A stretch of DNA of 64,000 nucleotides from Paraburkholderia aromaticivorans. GTDB lineage: Bacteria > Pseudomonadota > Gammaproteobacteria > Burkholderiales > Burkholderiaceae. Location: contig NZ_CP051516.1 of NCBI RefSeq assembly GCF_012689525.1, forward strand, positions 4,278,001-4,342,000, written 5' to 3'. The notes beneath the pieces were generated by a model. It was not told where the DNA came from, ran no database searches, and saw nothing but the letters and a program-made list of their open reading frames with translations. The first letter of the stretch is position 1; the number at the start of each line of letters is the position of its first letter. Shown here piece after piece: positions 17,417 to 24,861 of the stretch. Both the position numbers and the translations under genes were made by a program.

Positions 17417-18052
17417 TCAGTGGCGCATCAGCGCCATCATCGCGCCGAAGCCGACGAACACGCCGCCCGTCAGACGATTGAACATCCGGGCGACGCTACG
17501 GCTCTTCAACTTCGCGCCGATGCGCGTGCCGAATCCCGCGTAGACCAGATACCAGCTCACCTCGATCACGGCGAAAGTGGCGACGAGCACGCCGAACTGC
17601 GGCAGCTTGGGCTGCGCGGCGTCGATGAATTGCGGCAACAGCGCCGCGGCGAACAGAATCGCCTTCGGATTGCTGCCCGCGACGAGAAAGCCGTTGCGAA
17701 ACAGCGCGAAGCGCGAGCGCGCGGGCTTCGCGGCCAGTTCGTCGGCGTCGCCGGCGGCGGCTTCGTCAGCCGGCGCGCGCCACGCCTTGACGCCGAGATA
17801 CACGAGGTAAGCCGCGCCGATCATCCGCAGCGCGTTGAACATGGTCGGCCACGCCTCGAGAAACACGCCGAGACCCGCCGCCGACACCGCCAGCATCAGC
17901 ACCAGCGCCGACAGGCAACCCGCCATGGTCGCGCTGGAGCGGCGCAGGCCGTGCTGGGCGCCGTGCGTCATCACGAGCAGCATGTTCGGACCGGGAATCG
18001 CGGAAACGACGAAGACAGTGGCGACGAATAGCCACCAAGTATGCAGACTCAT
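17417..18052 (-). CDS. LysE/RhtB-family amino-acid exporter
   Basis: A 211-residue inner-membrane protein with about six hydrophobic segments. The family signature is near the N-terminus (VSAIPGPNMLLVMTHGAQHG) and GSNPKAILF near the fifth segment. A charged cytoplasmic loop (residues about 95-115) separates the two halves. It exports amino acids or their derivatives; the substrate cannot be set from sequence. It is a stand-alone gene whose downstream spacer carries the candidate small RNA. Confidence 0.92.
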   Translation of the reverse strand: MSLHTWWLFVATVFVVSAIPGPNMLLVMTHGAQHGLRRSSATMAGCLSALVLMLAVSAAGLGVFLEAWPTMFNALRMIGAAYLVYLGVKAWRAPADEAAAGDADELAAKPARSRFALFRNGFLVAGSNPKAILFAAALLPQFIDAAQPKLPQFGVLVATFAVIEVSWYLVYAGFGTRIGAKLKSRSVARMFNRLTGGVFVGFGAMMALMRH

Positions 18053-18127
18053 GGGAATCAGGTGGGATAAGGGATCGGGCGGCTATTATGCCCGCCCTCG
18101 TCCTTCAGTGCCGCCTGTCAGTTGGTC

Positions 18128-18997
18128 TTAGCGCCCGGCTCGCCGTGCGGCAACCTGGCCCAGCACCGCGAAATCCTTCTCGCCGTCGCCGTGAGCCACG
18201 GCTTCGATCAGGCTGTCGCGCACCACGCTGGCGATCGGCAGCGGCGTCGTCACGGCGTCGGCAGCGGCCAGCGCGAGACGAATGTCTTTCAGACCGAGAC
18301 GCGCCTTGAACAGCGCCGGCTCGTAGCGCTGCTCCGCGATCAGCTTGCCGTAGCCGGAATAGACCGGCCCCGGAAACAGGCCGCTCGTGATGACGTCGAG
18401 GAAATCCTGCATGGCGACGCCGTGCCCGGTCACCAGGGTGGCCGCTTCGCCGAGCGTCTCGACCGCCGCGCCGAGCATGAAGTTAGCGGCGAGCTTCATA
18501 ACATTCGCCTGCTGCGGCAGCGAACCGATGCGCCAGGTCTTCTGGCCGATCACATCGAAAATCGGCTGAACGCGGTCGATCGATTCGGCCGGTCCGCCCG
18601 CCACGATGGTCAGCTTGCCCGCCGCCGCGACATCGGGCCGGCCCAGCACCGGCGCGGCGACGTAGTTGACGCCGCGCGACGCGTGCGCCGTCGCCAGTTC
18701 CTCGGCCAGCGCCACCGAGATCGTCGCCATGTTCACGTGGATCAGCCCGCGCGGAGCGTTTTCCAGCAACGAAGCGGTGATGACCTCGCGCAAGGCGCTA
18801 TCGTCGGCGAGCATGGAGAACACGGCGTCGCCCGCAAACGCTTCGGCCGGCGTCGCGACGACCCGCGCGCCTGCGTCGGCGAGCGGCTGCGCGCGCTCCG
18901 GTGAGCGGTTCCACACGCGCACCTGATGCCCGGCTTTCAACATGTTTGCAACCATCGCGGCGCCCATCTCGCCGAGACCGATAAAACCGATGTCCAT
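18128..18997 (-). CDS. Beta-hydroxyacid dehydrogenase (3-hydroxyisobutyrate/tartronate semialdehyde type)
   Basis: A 289-residue NAD(P)-dependent oxidoreductase. The dinucleotide loop GFIGLGEMGAAM is at residues 4-15, the substrate-side motif is APVLGRPDVAAAGKL and the catalytic lysine is probably K168 (QANVMKLAANF). The relatives include 3-hydroxyisobutyrate dehydrogenase, glyoxylate/succinic semialdehyde reductases and tartronate semialdehyde reductase; sequence alone does not choose. GGAG lies 6 bases upstream of the start. There are no pathway genes nearby. Confidence 0.9.
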   Translation of the reverse strand: MDIGFIGLGEMGAAMVANMLKAGHQVRVWNRSPERAQPLADAGARVVATPAEAFAGDAVFSMLADDSALREVITASLLENAPRGLIHVNMATISVALAEELATAHASRGVNYVAAPVLGRPDVAAAGKLTIVAGGPAESIDRVQPIFDVIGQKTWRIGSLPQQANVMKLAANFMLGAAVETLGEAATLVTGHGVAMQDFLDVITSGLFPGPVYSGYGKLIAEQRYEPALFKARLGLKDIRLALAAADAVTTPLPIASVVRDSLIEAVAHGDGEKDFAVLGQVAARRAGR

Positions 18998-19091
18998 CTG
19001 TCGCTCCGTCTTCTAAAGAACTGGAAGTAAAACACACCCATGCGACACGTGCAGGACAGCGCGCAAAGAAACACGGTGCGATACTGCGGTG

Positions 19092-19853
19092 ATGGTGACC
19101 GCGACATTCCGCTTCTACGAGGAGCTGAACGATTTTCTCGCCCGGCCGCTGCGCCGGCGCGCGTTCAGCTACGCCTGTGCGCCGGGCGCCACCGCGAAGC
19201 ACATGATCGAAGTGCTCGGCGTGCCGCACACCGAGGTCGAGCTGATTCTGGTCAACGGCGAGTCGGTCGGTTTCAATCATCCTCTCGCGGACGGCGATCG
19301 CATAGCCGTCTATCCGAAGTTTGAAGCGCTCGATATCCAGCCGCTCCTGCGCGTGCGCGAACGTCCGCTGCGCGTGGTGCGTTTCATCGCCGACGCGCAT
19401 CTGGGCGGTCTAGCGCCGCTTCTGCGGCTCGCCGGCTTCGATACGCTGTACGACAACCACTTTCCCGACGCCGACATCGAAGCGCTCGCCGCCGCGCAGC
19501 AGCGCATCGTCCTGACACGCGACCGCGAGTTATTGAAACGCCGCAGCATCACGCATGGCTGCTACATTCGCACGCTCAGGCCGCGCGAACAATTGCGCGA
19601 AGTGTTTGAACGGCTCGATCTGGCTGGCAGCGCGCAACCGTTCCGCTTATGCCTGATGTGCAATGTGCCGCTGCGGCGCATCCCCAAGGAAGAAGTCGGC
19701 ACGCGTGCGCCCGACGGTGTGCTGGAACGGCATGCGCAATTCGTTACCTGCGACGTTTGCCGTCGCGTGTTCTGGGAAGGCACCCATTGGCAAAGAATGC
19801 GCGCGCTGATGGACAGCGTGGCTGCCGTGCCGGGCCAGTCCGTTCGAACCTAG
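19092..19853 (+). CDS. Mut7-C RNase-domain protein with N-terminal ubiquitin-like domain
   Basis: About 253 residues. Residues 1-80 resemble the Mut7-C ubiquitin/ThiS-like domain (ELILVNGESVGF, LADGDRIAVYPKF). Residues 90-165 form the PIN-like Mut7-C domain with conserved acidic residues (RFIADAHLGGLAPLLRLAGF, then VLTRDRELLKR). The C-terminal part has two CxxC pairs (CLMCNVPL, CDVCRRVFW) that form a zinc ribbon. A nuclease role on RNA is predicted for the family but poorly tested. An adjacent GTG at 19089 is an alternative start; the ribosome site is weak. Confidence 0.87.
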   Translation: MVTATFRFYEELNDFLARPLRRRAFSYACAPGATAKHMIEVLGVPHTEVELILVNGESVGFNHPLADGDRIAVYPKFEALDIQPLLRVRERPLRVVRFIADAHLGGLAPLLRLAGFDTLYDNHFPDADIEALAAAQQRIVLTRDRELLKRRSITHGCYIRTLRPREQLREVFERLDLAGSAQPFRLCLMCNVPLRRIPKEEVGTRAPDGVLERHAQFVTCDVCRRVFWEGTHWQRMRALMDSVAAVPGQSVRT

Positions 19854-19982
19854 CTCGAGGTTCATCCCGGTTCTGGATGCGCGTGCCAATCCGTGCGCGC
19901 GGAACCCAAACGTCGCGCGCTCGCGCGACGTCCGGCGCGGTGCGTACAATGCGGGATTACTTATCTGGCAGAGGCCTTCCGT

Positions 19983-20261
19983 ATGTCGATGAAAAAGACT
20001 GACCTTGAAAAGAACAAGGCACTCAAGCTGAACAACGCAATGAAGCTGTCGACCGCCGACCGTTTCGGCAAAGCCGCCGCGGCCGACCCGAAGCTCGATC
20101 GCCGCGAACAGCGCAAGCTCGATCAGGCGCAAGGCCTCGTCGCGTTTGCTTGCAAGCTGAACGGCGATCTGGTGACCGAACTGAAAGAGCGCGCCGCGAC
20201 CCATCCCGAAGGGATGACCGGTCTGCTGAACGAAGTCATCAAGCGCGGCCTTGCCGGCTAA
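19983..20261 (+). CDS. Conserved-looking small cytoplasmic protein, unknown function
   Basis: A 92-residue, highly charged protein starting MSMKKTDLEKNKALKLNNAM. The middle is Lys/Arg/Asp-rich and the C-terminal 40 residues look helical (VAFACKLNGDLVTELKERA, then GLLNEVIKRGLAG). It has no signal peptide or membrane segment. The start follows AGAGG and excludes a low-complexity extension. The codon pattern and a strong terminator behind it support a real gene. No family is recognised with confidence. Confidence 0.72.
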   Translation: MSMKKTDLEKNKALKLNNAMKLSTADRFGKAAAADPKLDRREQRKLDQAQGLVAFACKLNGDLVTELKERAATHPEGMTGLLNEVIKRGLAG

Positions 20262-20288
20262 TCGCCGCAACAAACCTGCCCGAAATGC

Positions 20289-20320
20289 AAAAAGGCCAGA
20301 GCTCGTGCTCTGGCCTTTTT
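20289..20320. terminator. Bidirectional terminator
   Basis: AAAAAGGCCAGAGC (20289-20302) and GCTCTGGCCTTTTT (20307-20320) form a 14-bp perfect stem with a 4-base loop. It is placed between the convergent 92-residue gene and the small exported gene ending at 20416. Confidence 0.92.
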
Positions 20321-20415
20321 GCTTGCGACGCCTTTATCCGGATCGTGCTGCACTCGCCGGCTAGCGGCGCCGTGCGATCGACCGGCGAAGCTGGCCCGAA
20401 GAATCGGGCGGCAGC

Positions 20416-20625
20416 TTAGTTTTGCGTGCCCTTGTCGTTCGTGCCAGCTGCCGAAGCGGCTGCCGAAACCGGAGCGCGCTTGCCGTGCGTGTTCAGCTTC
20501 TTGACGTGATGCTTCTTCGGCGCGCTTGCTGCAGCAGCCGGTGCTGCGTCCGACGCTTGTGCGAAAGCTTGAACAGAAACCAGCGCGATCGAAGCGGCTG
20601 CGAGCGAGACGATAACTTTTTTCAT
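20416..20625 (-). CDS. Small exported Ala-rich basic protein
   Basis: A 69-residue protein with a clear signal peptide (MKKVIVSLAAASIALVSVQA, cleavage after AFA). The mature part is about 45 residues, Ala-rich, with a basic KKHHVKKLNTHGKR centre. GGGGA precedes the start at a proper distance; a longer frame to 20658 is not supported. Function is unknown. Such small periplasmic proteins are common in Burkholderia and often stress-induced, which is only an inference here. Confidence 0.75.
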   Translation of the reverse strand: MKKVIVSLAAASIALVSVQAFAQASDAAPAAAASAPKKHHVKKLNTHGKRAPVSAAASAAGTNDKGTQN

Positions 20626-20724
20626 GTGTTGTTCCCCAAACCTGGACGACTGAGTCAATGTGAATGAATAAGCTGCACGGTGAAGCAGACAGGGCTTGAG
20701 GCGCCTTCCCGCTCCCCGCGGGAG

Positions 20725-20753
20725 AGTATTACCCAGTGTAGGCGGTTTGTCAT
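20725..20753 (-). promoter_or_regulatory. Candidate promoter of the small exported gene
   Basis: On the minus strand ATGACA (20753-20748), 17 bases, AATACT (20730-20725). This predicts a leader of about 90 bases containing a CTCCC/GGGAG hairpin before the ATG at 20625. Confidence 0.45.
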
Positions 20754-20849
20754 GCCCAAAACTCGATATGTATTTTCCGGGAGACAGCTTGCTTTCGGCC
20801 CGCTTTCACCCATTAAGCACCCCATACCAGGGGATTCACCTAGACCGCC

Positions 20850-21155
20850 TCAAACGACGTTGCGCAGCAGGCTGGCGTTCTCCAAAAGGGTCGGCAACAC
20901 CCGGTGTAGCGCGGCATTGGCCGACTCCTGTCCGATCGGCATGCTGACGCTGATCGCCGCCACGACCGAACCATGCCGGTCGCACAGCGGCACCGCGACA
21001 CCGCGCACGCCCAACTCCAGTTGCTGGTCGGTGACCACGTAGCCATTGCGGCGAATTTCGCCGAGCACATCGCGCAACTCGTCGATCGTCGAATAGGTGT
21101 GGGGCGTGAACACCTTGGTCGGATACGACGCCAGCCACTTCCGCGCACGCGGATA
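20850..21155 (-). pseudogene. IclR-family regulator remnant (C-terminal end only)
   Basis: The minus-strand frame ending at 20850 encodes the last part of an IclR effector domain: WLASYPTKVFTPHTYSTID, then RRNGYVVTDQQLELGVRGVA, VPLCDRHGSVVAAISVSMP and a normal C-terminus. Homology stops near 21150. The helix-turn-helix and about 150 residues are missing, and the EamA gene starts 50 bases further on. A deletion joining the two is the simplest reading. The wording resembles PcaR/PobR-type regulators of aromatic catabolism, which is only a guess. Confidence 0.82.
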
Positions 21156-21201
21156 AAATCGACGCCTGCCCGTCACAACAACCGAATTAGAAAGACCACC
21201 T

Positions 21202-22134
21202 TTGAAAGCCGAAACCCGCCAACACCTGCGTGCCAATGTGCTAATGCTGATTGCCGCGATAATCTGGGGTTCCGCGTTCGTCGCGCAACGCCTGAGTCTC
21301 GATGCGATCGGACCGTTTCTCTTCACCGGCCTGCGCTTCCTGCTCGGCGCGCTCGTCGTGCTGACGCTGATCGTTTGCGTGCGGCGCTCCGCACTCGCCG
21401 AACTGTCGAAGCGCGAACCCGGTGGCGCACGTGAGCTACTCGGCGCGGGCGCGCTGCTCGGTGTAGTGCTGGCCGCCTCGATTTCACTGCAGCAGATCGG
21501 TCTCCAATACACGAAGGTCGCCAACGCGGGTTTCATCAGTTCGCTGTACGTCGTGATCGTGCCGCTGCTGGGCGTGCTGTTCAAACATCGCACGGGAATC
21601 AGCACGTTGCTCGGTGCGGCGCTCGCGGCCGTGGGCATGTATTTCCTGAGCGTCAACGAACATTTTTCGATGCTGTACGGCGACTGGTATCAGCTTGCCG
21701 GCGCGCTCGTGATCTCCATTCAGATGATGCTGGTCGGACGTTTCGCGCTGCGCCACGACACGCTGATGCTCGCGCTCGTGCAGTTCGTGACGTGCGGGCT
21801 CGTATGCCTCGTTGTCGGTCTCGCCATCGAACCAATCAGCTTCGCGGTGATCGTCCGCGCCGCGCCGACCATCCTGTACGGCGGGGCGCTGTCGGTCGGC
21901 GTCGCTTACACGATTCAGGTGGTCGCGCAAAGACATGCGGCGCCGTCGCACGCGGCGGTGATCTTCAGCATGGAAGGCGTGTTCGCCGCGCTTGCGGCGT
22001 GGCTCGTGCTCGGCGAAACACTGACGGCGCGCGCGCTGTTCGGATGCGCGCTGATGCTCACGGGTTTGATCGTGTGTCAGGTGATGCCGGCGTGGCGACG
22101 CAGGCGTGAATGCATGCCTCACGCGTCGTCTTGA
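21202..22134 (+). CDS. EamA/DMT-family metabolite transporter
   Basis: A 310-residue inner-membrane protein with ten hydrophobic segments in two EamA repeats. The first repeat begins MLIAAIIWGSAFVAQR and the second ends MEGVFAALAAWLVLGETL, the classic drug/metabolite transporter motif. The start is a TTG at 21202 giving KAETRQHLRANVL before segment one; an ATG 14 codons later would begin inside the membrane segment. The substrate is unknown. It lies directly beside the iclR remnant, so its original regulator may have been lost. Confidence 0.88.
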   Translation: MKAETRQHLRANVLMLIAAIIWGSAFVAQRLSLDAIGPFLFTGLRFLLGALVVLTLIVCVRRSALAELSKREPGGARELLGAGALLGVVLAASISLQQIGLQYTKVANAGFISSLYVVIVPLLGVLFKHRTGISTLLGAALAAVGMYFLSVNEHFSMLYGDWYQLAGALVISIQMMLVGRFALRHDTLMLALVQFVTCGLVCLVVGLAIEPISFAVIVRAAPTILYGGALSVGVAYTIQVVAQRHAAPSHAAVIFSMEGVFAALAAWLVLGETLTARALFGCALMLTGLIVCQVMPAWRRRRECMPHASS

Positions 22135-22218
22135 GGACGGAGCCAGTCGCCGCATTCGACGCCGAAGCGTGCGAGGTATTTGCGCAGGCGGCCGGTGTCG
22201 TCGGGCTGCCTACCGCCC

Positions 22219-22470
22219 TCAGGCCGCCCGCGGATGCGCAAGCAAAGCCGATGTATCGGCGGTCGGCGGAAACACACACCAGCAGCCGTCGTCGTGACGA
22301 AAGAAGAACAGCCCGCGTGAGCCCGCCTGAAGCGAAGTCTCGACGCGCACATAACGCCGGCCTCCCAGGCGAGTGCGGCTGAATTCGGTGACATGAACCG
22401 GCGCTGAAGGCTCCGGCGCGAGCCATTTCTCGACCAGAAACCGCAGCGACTGTTCGCTTGCCGTTCTCAT
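22219..22470 (-). CDS. Small protein of unknown function, coupled to upstream ORF
   Basis: An 83-residue soluble protein (MRTASEQSLRFLVEKWLAPE, later RRYVRVETSLQAGSRGLFFF and CWCVFPP). GGAG lies 6 bases before its ATG, and the ATG overlaps the stop of the upstream small ORF (ATGA), as expected for translational coupling. The central part looks beta-rich. No family is recognised. It reads away from the DnaA-box spacer at 22.9-23.1 kb. Confidence 0.62.
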   Translation of the reverse strand: MRTASEQSLRFLVEKWLAPEPSAPVHVTEFSRTRLGGRRYVRVETSLQAGSRGLFFFRHDDGCWCVFPPTADTSALLAHPRAA

Positions 22471-22673
22471 GATCTGCTCCGGGCGGGCTTGTCCTGATGC
22501 GCGTCGCGCGTGGCGTCGGTGTTGTCGTCGCCGTCGGCGACGTCCGCTTCGTGTTCAGAGGATGCTAGCGCGATGGTCCGGTTGGTGGCTGCCGCCCGCA
22601 GCGTGCTGCAATGGGTGGCATGTCGGATATCCGAGAGGAGACGGACAAGCTGTCGTGCTGTTCTGCGTTTCAT
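22467..22673 (-). CDS. Small hypothetical protein upstream of the 83-residue gene
   Basis: A 68-residue frame beginning MKRRTARQLVRLLSDIRHAT with an acidic, polar tail. A GGGGG stretch lies about 8 bases upstream. The stop overlaps the start of the next gene by the ATGA arrangement. The basic N-terminus and acidic C-terminus suggest a small soluble or nucleic-acid-associated protein, but there is no recognised domain. It could start earlier (22817), but that extension lacks a ribosome site. Confidence 0.45.
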   Translation of the reverse strand: MKRRTARQLVRLLSDIRHATHCSTLRAAATNRTIALASSEHEADVADGDDNTDATRDAHQDKPARSRS

Positions 22674-23249
22674 TACACACCCCCGCACTGCACCAATAAC
22701 TTCAGAAAACACTTTAACTCTATGCCTGGATCGGGCGTTGTCGAAATGGTTTTGACTAAATAGCAACAGTTGCGCTTGCAAAAAGAGAGACGCAATCTTT
22801 GTACCGTCCGTCTTCAATGTGCGCGTCTGGCGGGGGGCGGTCTGTACGCTGGCGAGCGCTTGGACGAGTTGAATAATTTGCCCGGCAACCGTTGGAGAAA
22901 CGACTTCAAACGCGAGTTATCCACATTTCCCTATGAATAACTTTGGGATAGCGCATGGAACAGCCTGTGGGTGGAATCTTGATAAGACCGCTCGCGAGGC
23001 AAGCCCCGTCAAAGTTATCCCGACATGGTAGTTTTTCTACAGACGTGATCCGCAGGGTTTTGGAGTTTGCATGACGTTGATGTGACACAACATTCGGGAG
23101 TTATCCACAGAAGGGGTTAACCCTTGTTAACTATTACTACATATGTATACATCTGAAGTAAAAGACATAGGATAAGTGATGCATCGCGATGAGATCGAAG
23201 GTTGATCGGGTCTTGACCAGCCTCGACAGCGCGAACTCCCGCGGATGGA
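22674..23249. other. Long AT-richer spacer with DnaA boxes (576 bases)
   Basis: No coding potential. Two exact 9-base DnaA boxes TTATCCACA lie in the same orientation at 22917-22925 and 23101-23109. Looser versions are TTATTCATA (minus strand, 22940-22932) and TTATCCCGA (23015-23023). After the second box come GGGTTAACCC, a second GTTAAC and the dyad ATGTATACAT within an AT-rich stretch (23118-23175). It separates the small-gene pair (minus) from the DUF2242 lipoprotein 3' end (minus). Confidence 0.6.
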
Positions 23250-23936
23250 TCAGGGCGCTACGGCAGCTCCGCTCGCCGGTTGCACGGACGCCGCCTTGCC
23301 GATCGCGTCGGGCATCTCGGGAACGGGCGGCAGCGCCGTCACTTCGACCGGTACCGGCAAGAGGCGCGTCTCGATGCGGTTATTGGCGACTGGCTGCGTG
23401 CGCACCACCGTTTGCAGATAGTGGCCGACGAGCCCGAAGAACCGGTCGTAGAACTTTCCAGACGGAATAGTCTCGCTCGAAATCTTGACCATCGCATCGC
23501 TGTTCGAGCGGATCGGCAGCGACAACGAACCCAGCACGCTCAGCCCGACACTCGCCGACGTATCGCTTTTCTTCAGCGCAAAGCCGTTCTGCACCGCATT
23601 GACGTAGACGATGCTTGTGTCGCTCGCCTCTTCTCCCGGCGTGCAGACCACGTGAAATTCGACGACCACGTGGGTATCGCCGGTCGGCTGGAAGTTCTTG
23701 GTGCCGTCGACGGTGTCGTTGCGCGTCATCGTCGTCAGATAGCCCTGGCTCAACAGCGCGCGGCGCGCGGCCTCGCAGCTATCCGTCGTGCTCGAATTGA
23801 AATTGCGCGCGTACGGGCTCGCGCCCGTTTCGAACAATTCCTGCTGGAATTTCGGCTGCGGCGTGCTGCTACAGGCGGCAAGGGTCAGCAGGCCGACACA
23901 CGCGGCGGCTGTGATTCTGGAGAGCGAGGTCAACAT
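23250..23936 (-). CDS. DUF2242-family lipoprotein
   Basis: A 228-residue predicted lipoprotein. The signal peptide ends in the lipobox LTLAAC with Cys at about residue 22. The mature part begins SSTPQPKFQQELFETGASPY and has a conserved Cys pair region (DSCEAARRALLSQGY and FHVVCTPGEE), matching my memory of DUF2242. The Pro/Ala-rich C-terminus is probably disordered. It acts at the envelope; the function is unknown. A stand-alone gene. Confidence 0.82.
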   Translation of the reverse strand: MLTSLSRITAAACVGLLTLAACSSTPQPKFQQELFETGASPYARNFNSSTTDSCEAARRALLSQGYLTTMTRNDTVDGTKNFQPTGDTHVVVEFHVVCTPGEEASDTSIVYVNAVQNGFALKKSDTSASVGLSVLGSLSLPIRSNSDAMVKISSETIPSGKFYDRFFGLVGHYLQTVVRTQPVANNRIETRLLPVPVEVTALPPVPEMPDAIGKAASVQPASGAAVAP

Positions 23937-24092
23937 GGTCGATCGAAAGAGGCGCTGCGTCAGCGCGAATGGGAATGCATTGTAGAGCGGTTGGCAACTG
24001 TGCGTAAAAAGCGCGCAGCGGGGCGCTTAGGGGACGTGACAATGCATGACCGCAGCTGCGACGCCGCGGCGGGAAAAGAGACGGAATGTCGC

Positions 24093-24746
24093 TTAGCGTG
24101 ATGTCGCGGGAAGTCCCGTCGCCGACGTAGCTACGCCGTTCAACCCGGCGCTATTGACGGCCGGGACGGTGAACGCATTGGCCCAATTGCCCGGCGCCGC
24201 GCAACGGTCCGACGTCGGTCGCGCCGCGCACATGCCGGACTGCGCGTCCGCTTGCTGGGCAGCGTCTTGCGACGGGGCGACCGCCGCGAAGTCTTCGACA
24301 CGCAAGCTCACTTTCTGCGCGTACGCTTGCGATCCGCCGTAGCTCTTGAGCGCGGCGTTCATGTCGCCGTTCGCCGAGCGCATATAGCCATACAGAATCG
24401 CCGAGCCCACCTCGATATTCGCGGTCGGCTCGGTGAGGTCCTTGACGTTCCTCAACAGTCCCCGATGCGCGTCCGGCACGACCTGCATCAGCCCGGTCGC
24501 GCCGTTGGCGCCCTTGGCCTTTTCCTTGAAGCGGGATTCGATCGAGATGATCGCCAGCAGGAGCGCAGGCGGGAGGGAATACTTCGAGGCGGCCGATTGC
24601 ACCGCGTCGGAAATCTTTTGAGCCTTTTCCTTTGCCAGACCGAATTTTTGCGTCAGATACGCGGACATTCGGTCGGTGTTTTCGTCGGCCGTCGCGGTCT
24701 GCATCAGGCCGAGCGAAAGCACGATCAGGCAAAGTAACCGGCTCAT
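24093..24746 (-). CDS. Small lytic transglycosylase (SLT domain)
   Basis: A 217-residue exported murein lyase. A signal peptide (first 20 residues, ending TATA-DE) precedes a helical stretch, then the SLT fold with the catalytic glutamate in AIISIESRF, GATGLMQV and NIEVGSAILYGYM. The C-terminal 60 residues are low-complexity and contain two Cys. It cleaves peptidoglycan strands to anhydro-muropeptides. Small enzymes of this type often serve secretion systems, but no such genes are adjacent. The ribosome site is weak. Confidence 0.9.
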   Translation of the reverse strand: MSRLLCLIVLSLGLMQTATADENTDRMSAYLTQKFGLAKEKAQKISDAVQSAASKYSLPPALLLAIISIESRFKEKAKGANGATGLMQVVPDAHRGLLRNVKDLTEPTANIEVGSAILYGYMRSANGDMNAALKSYGGSQAYAQKVSLRVEDFAAVAPSQDAAQQADAQSGMCAARPTSDRCAAPGNWANAFTVPAVNSAGLNGVATSATGLPATSR

Positions 24747-24861
24747 AACGGAGGACGGGAAAAAAAAGGGGATCCGGCCATTATAGCTCTGCCCCCAAAT
24801 TAGACCCAGAAAGACCGATATTCGTCTTATGAATCGCGGCCGGCCCTTCTTCTTTTGCGCT

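Noticed and set aside
24093..24746. Type III/IV secretion-linked transglycosylase
   Set aside because: The SLT domain is real, but no secretion or pilus genes are in the window, so the link cannot be supported.
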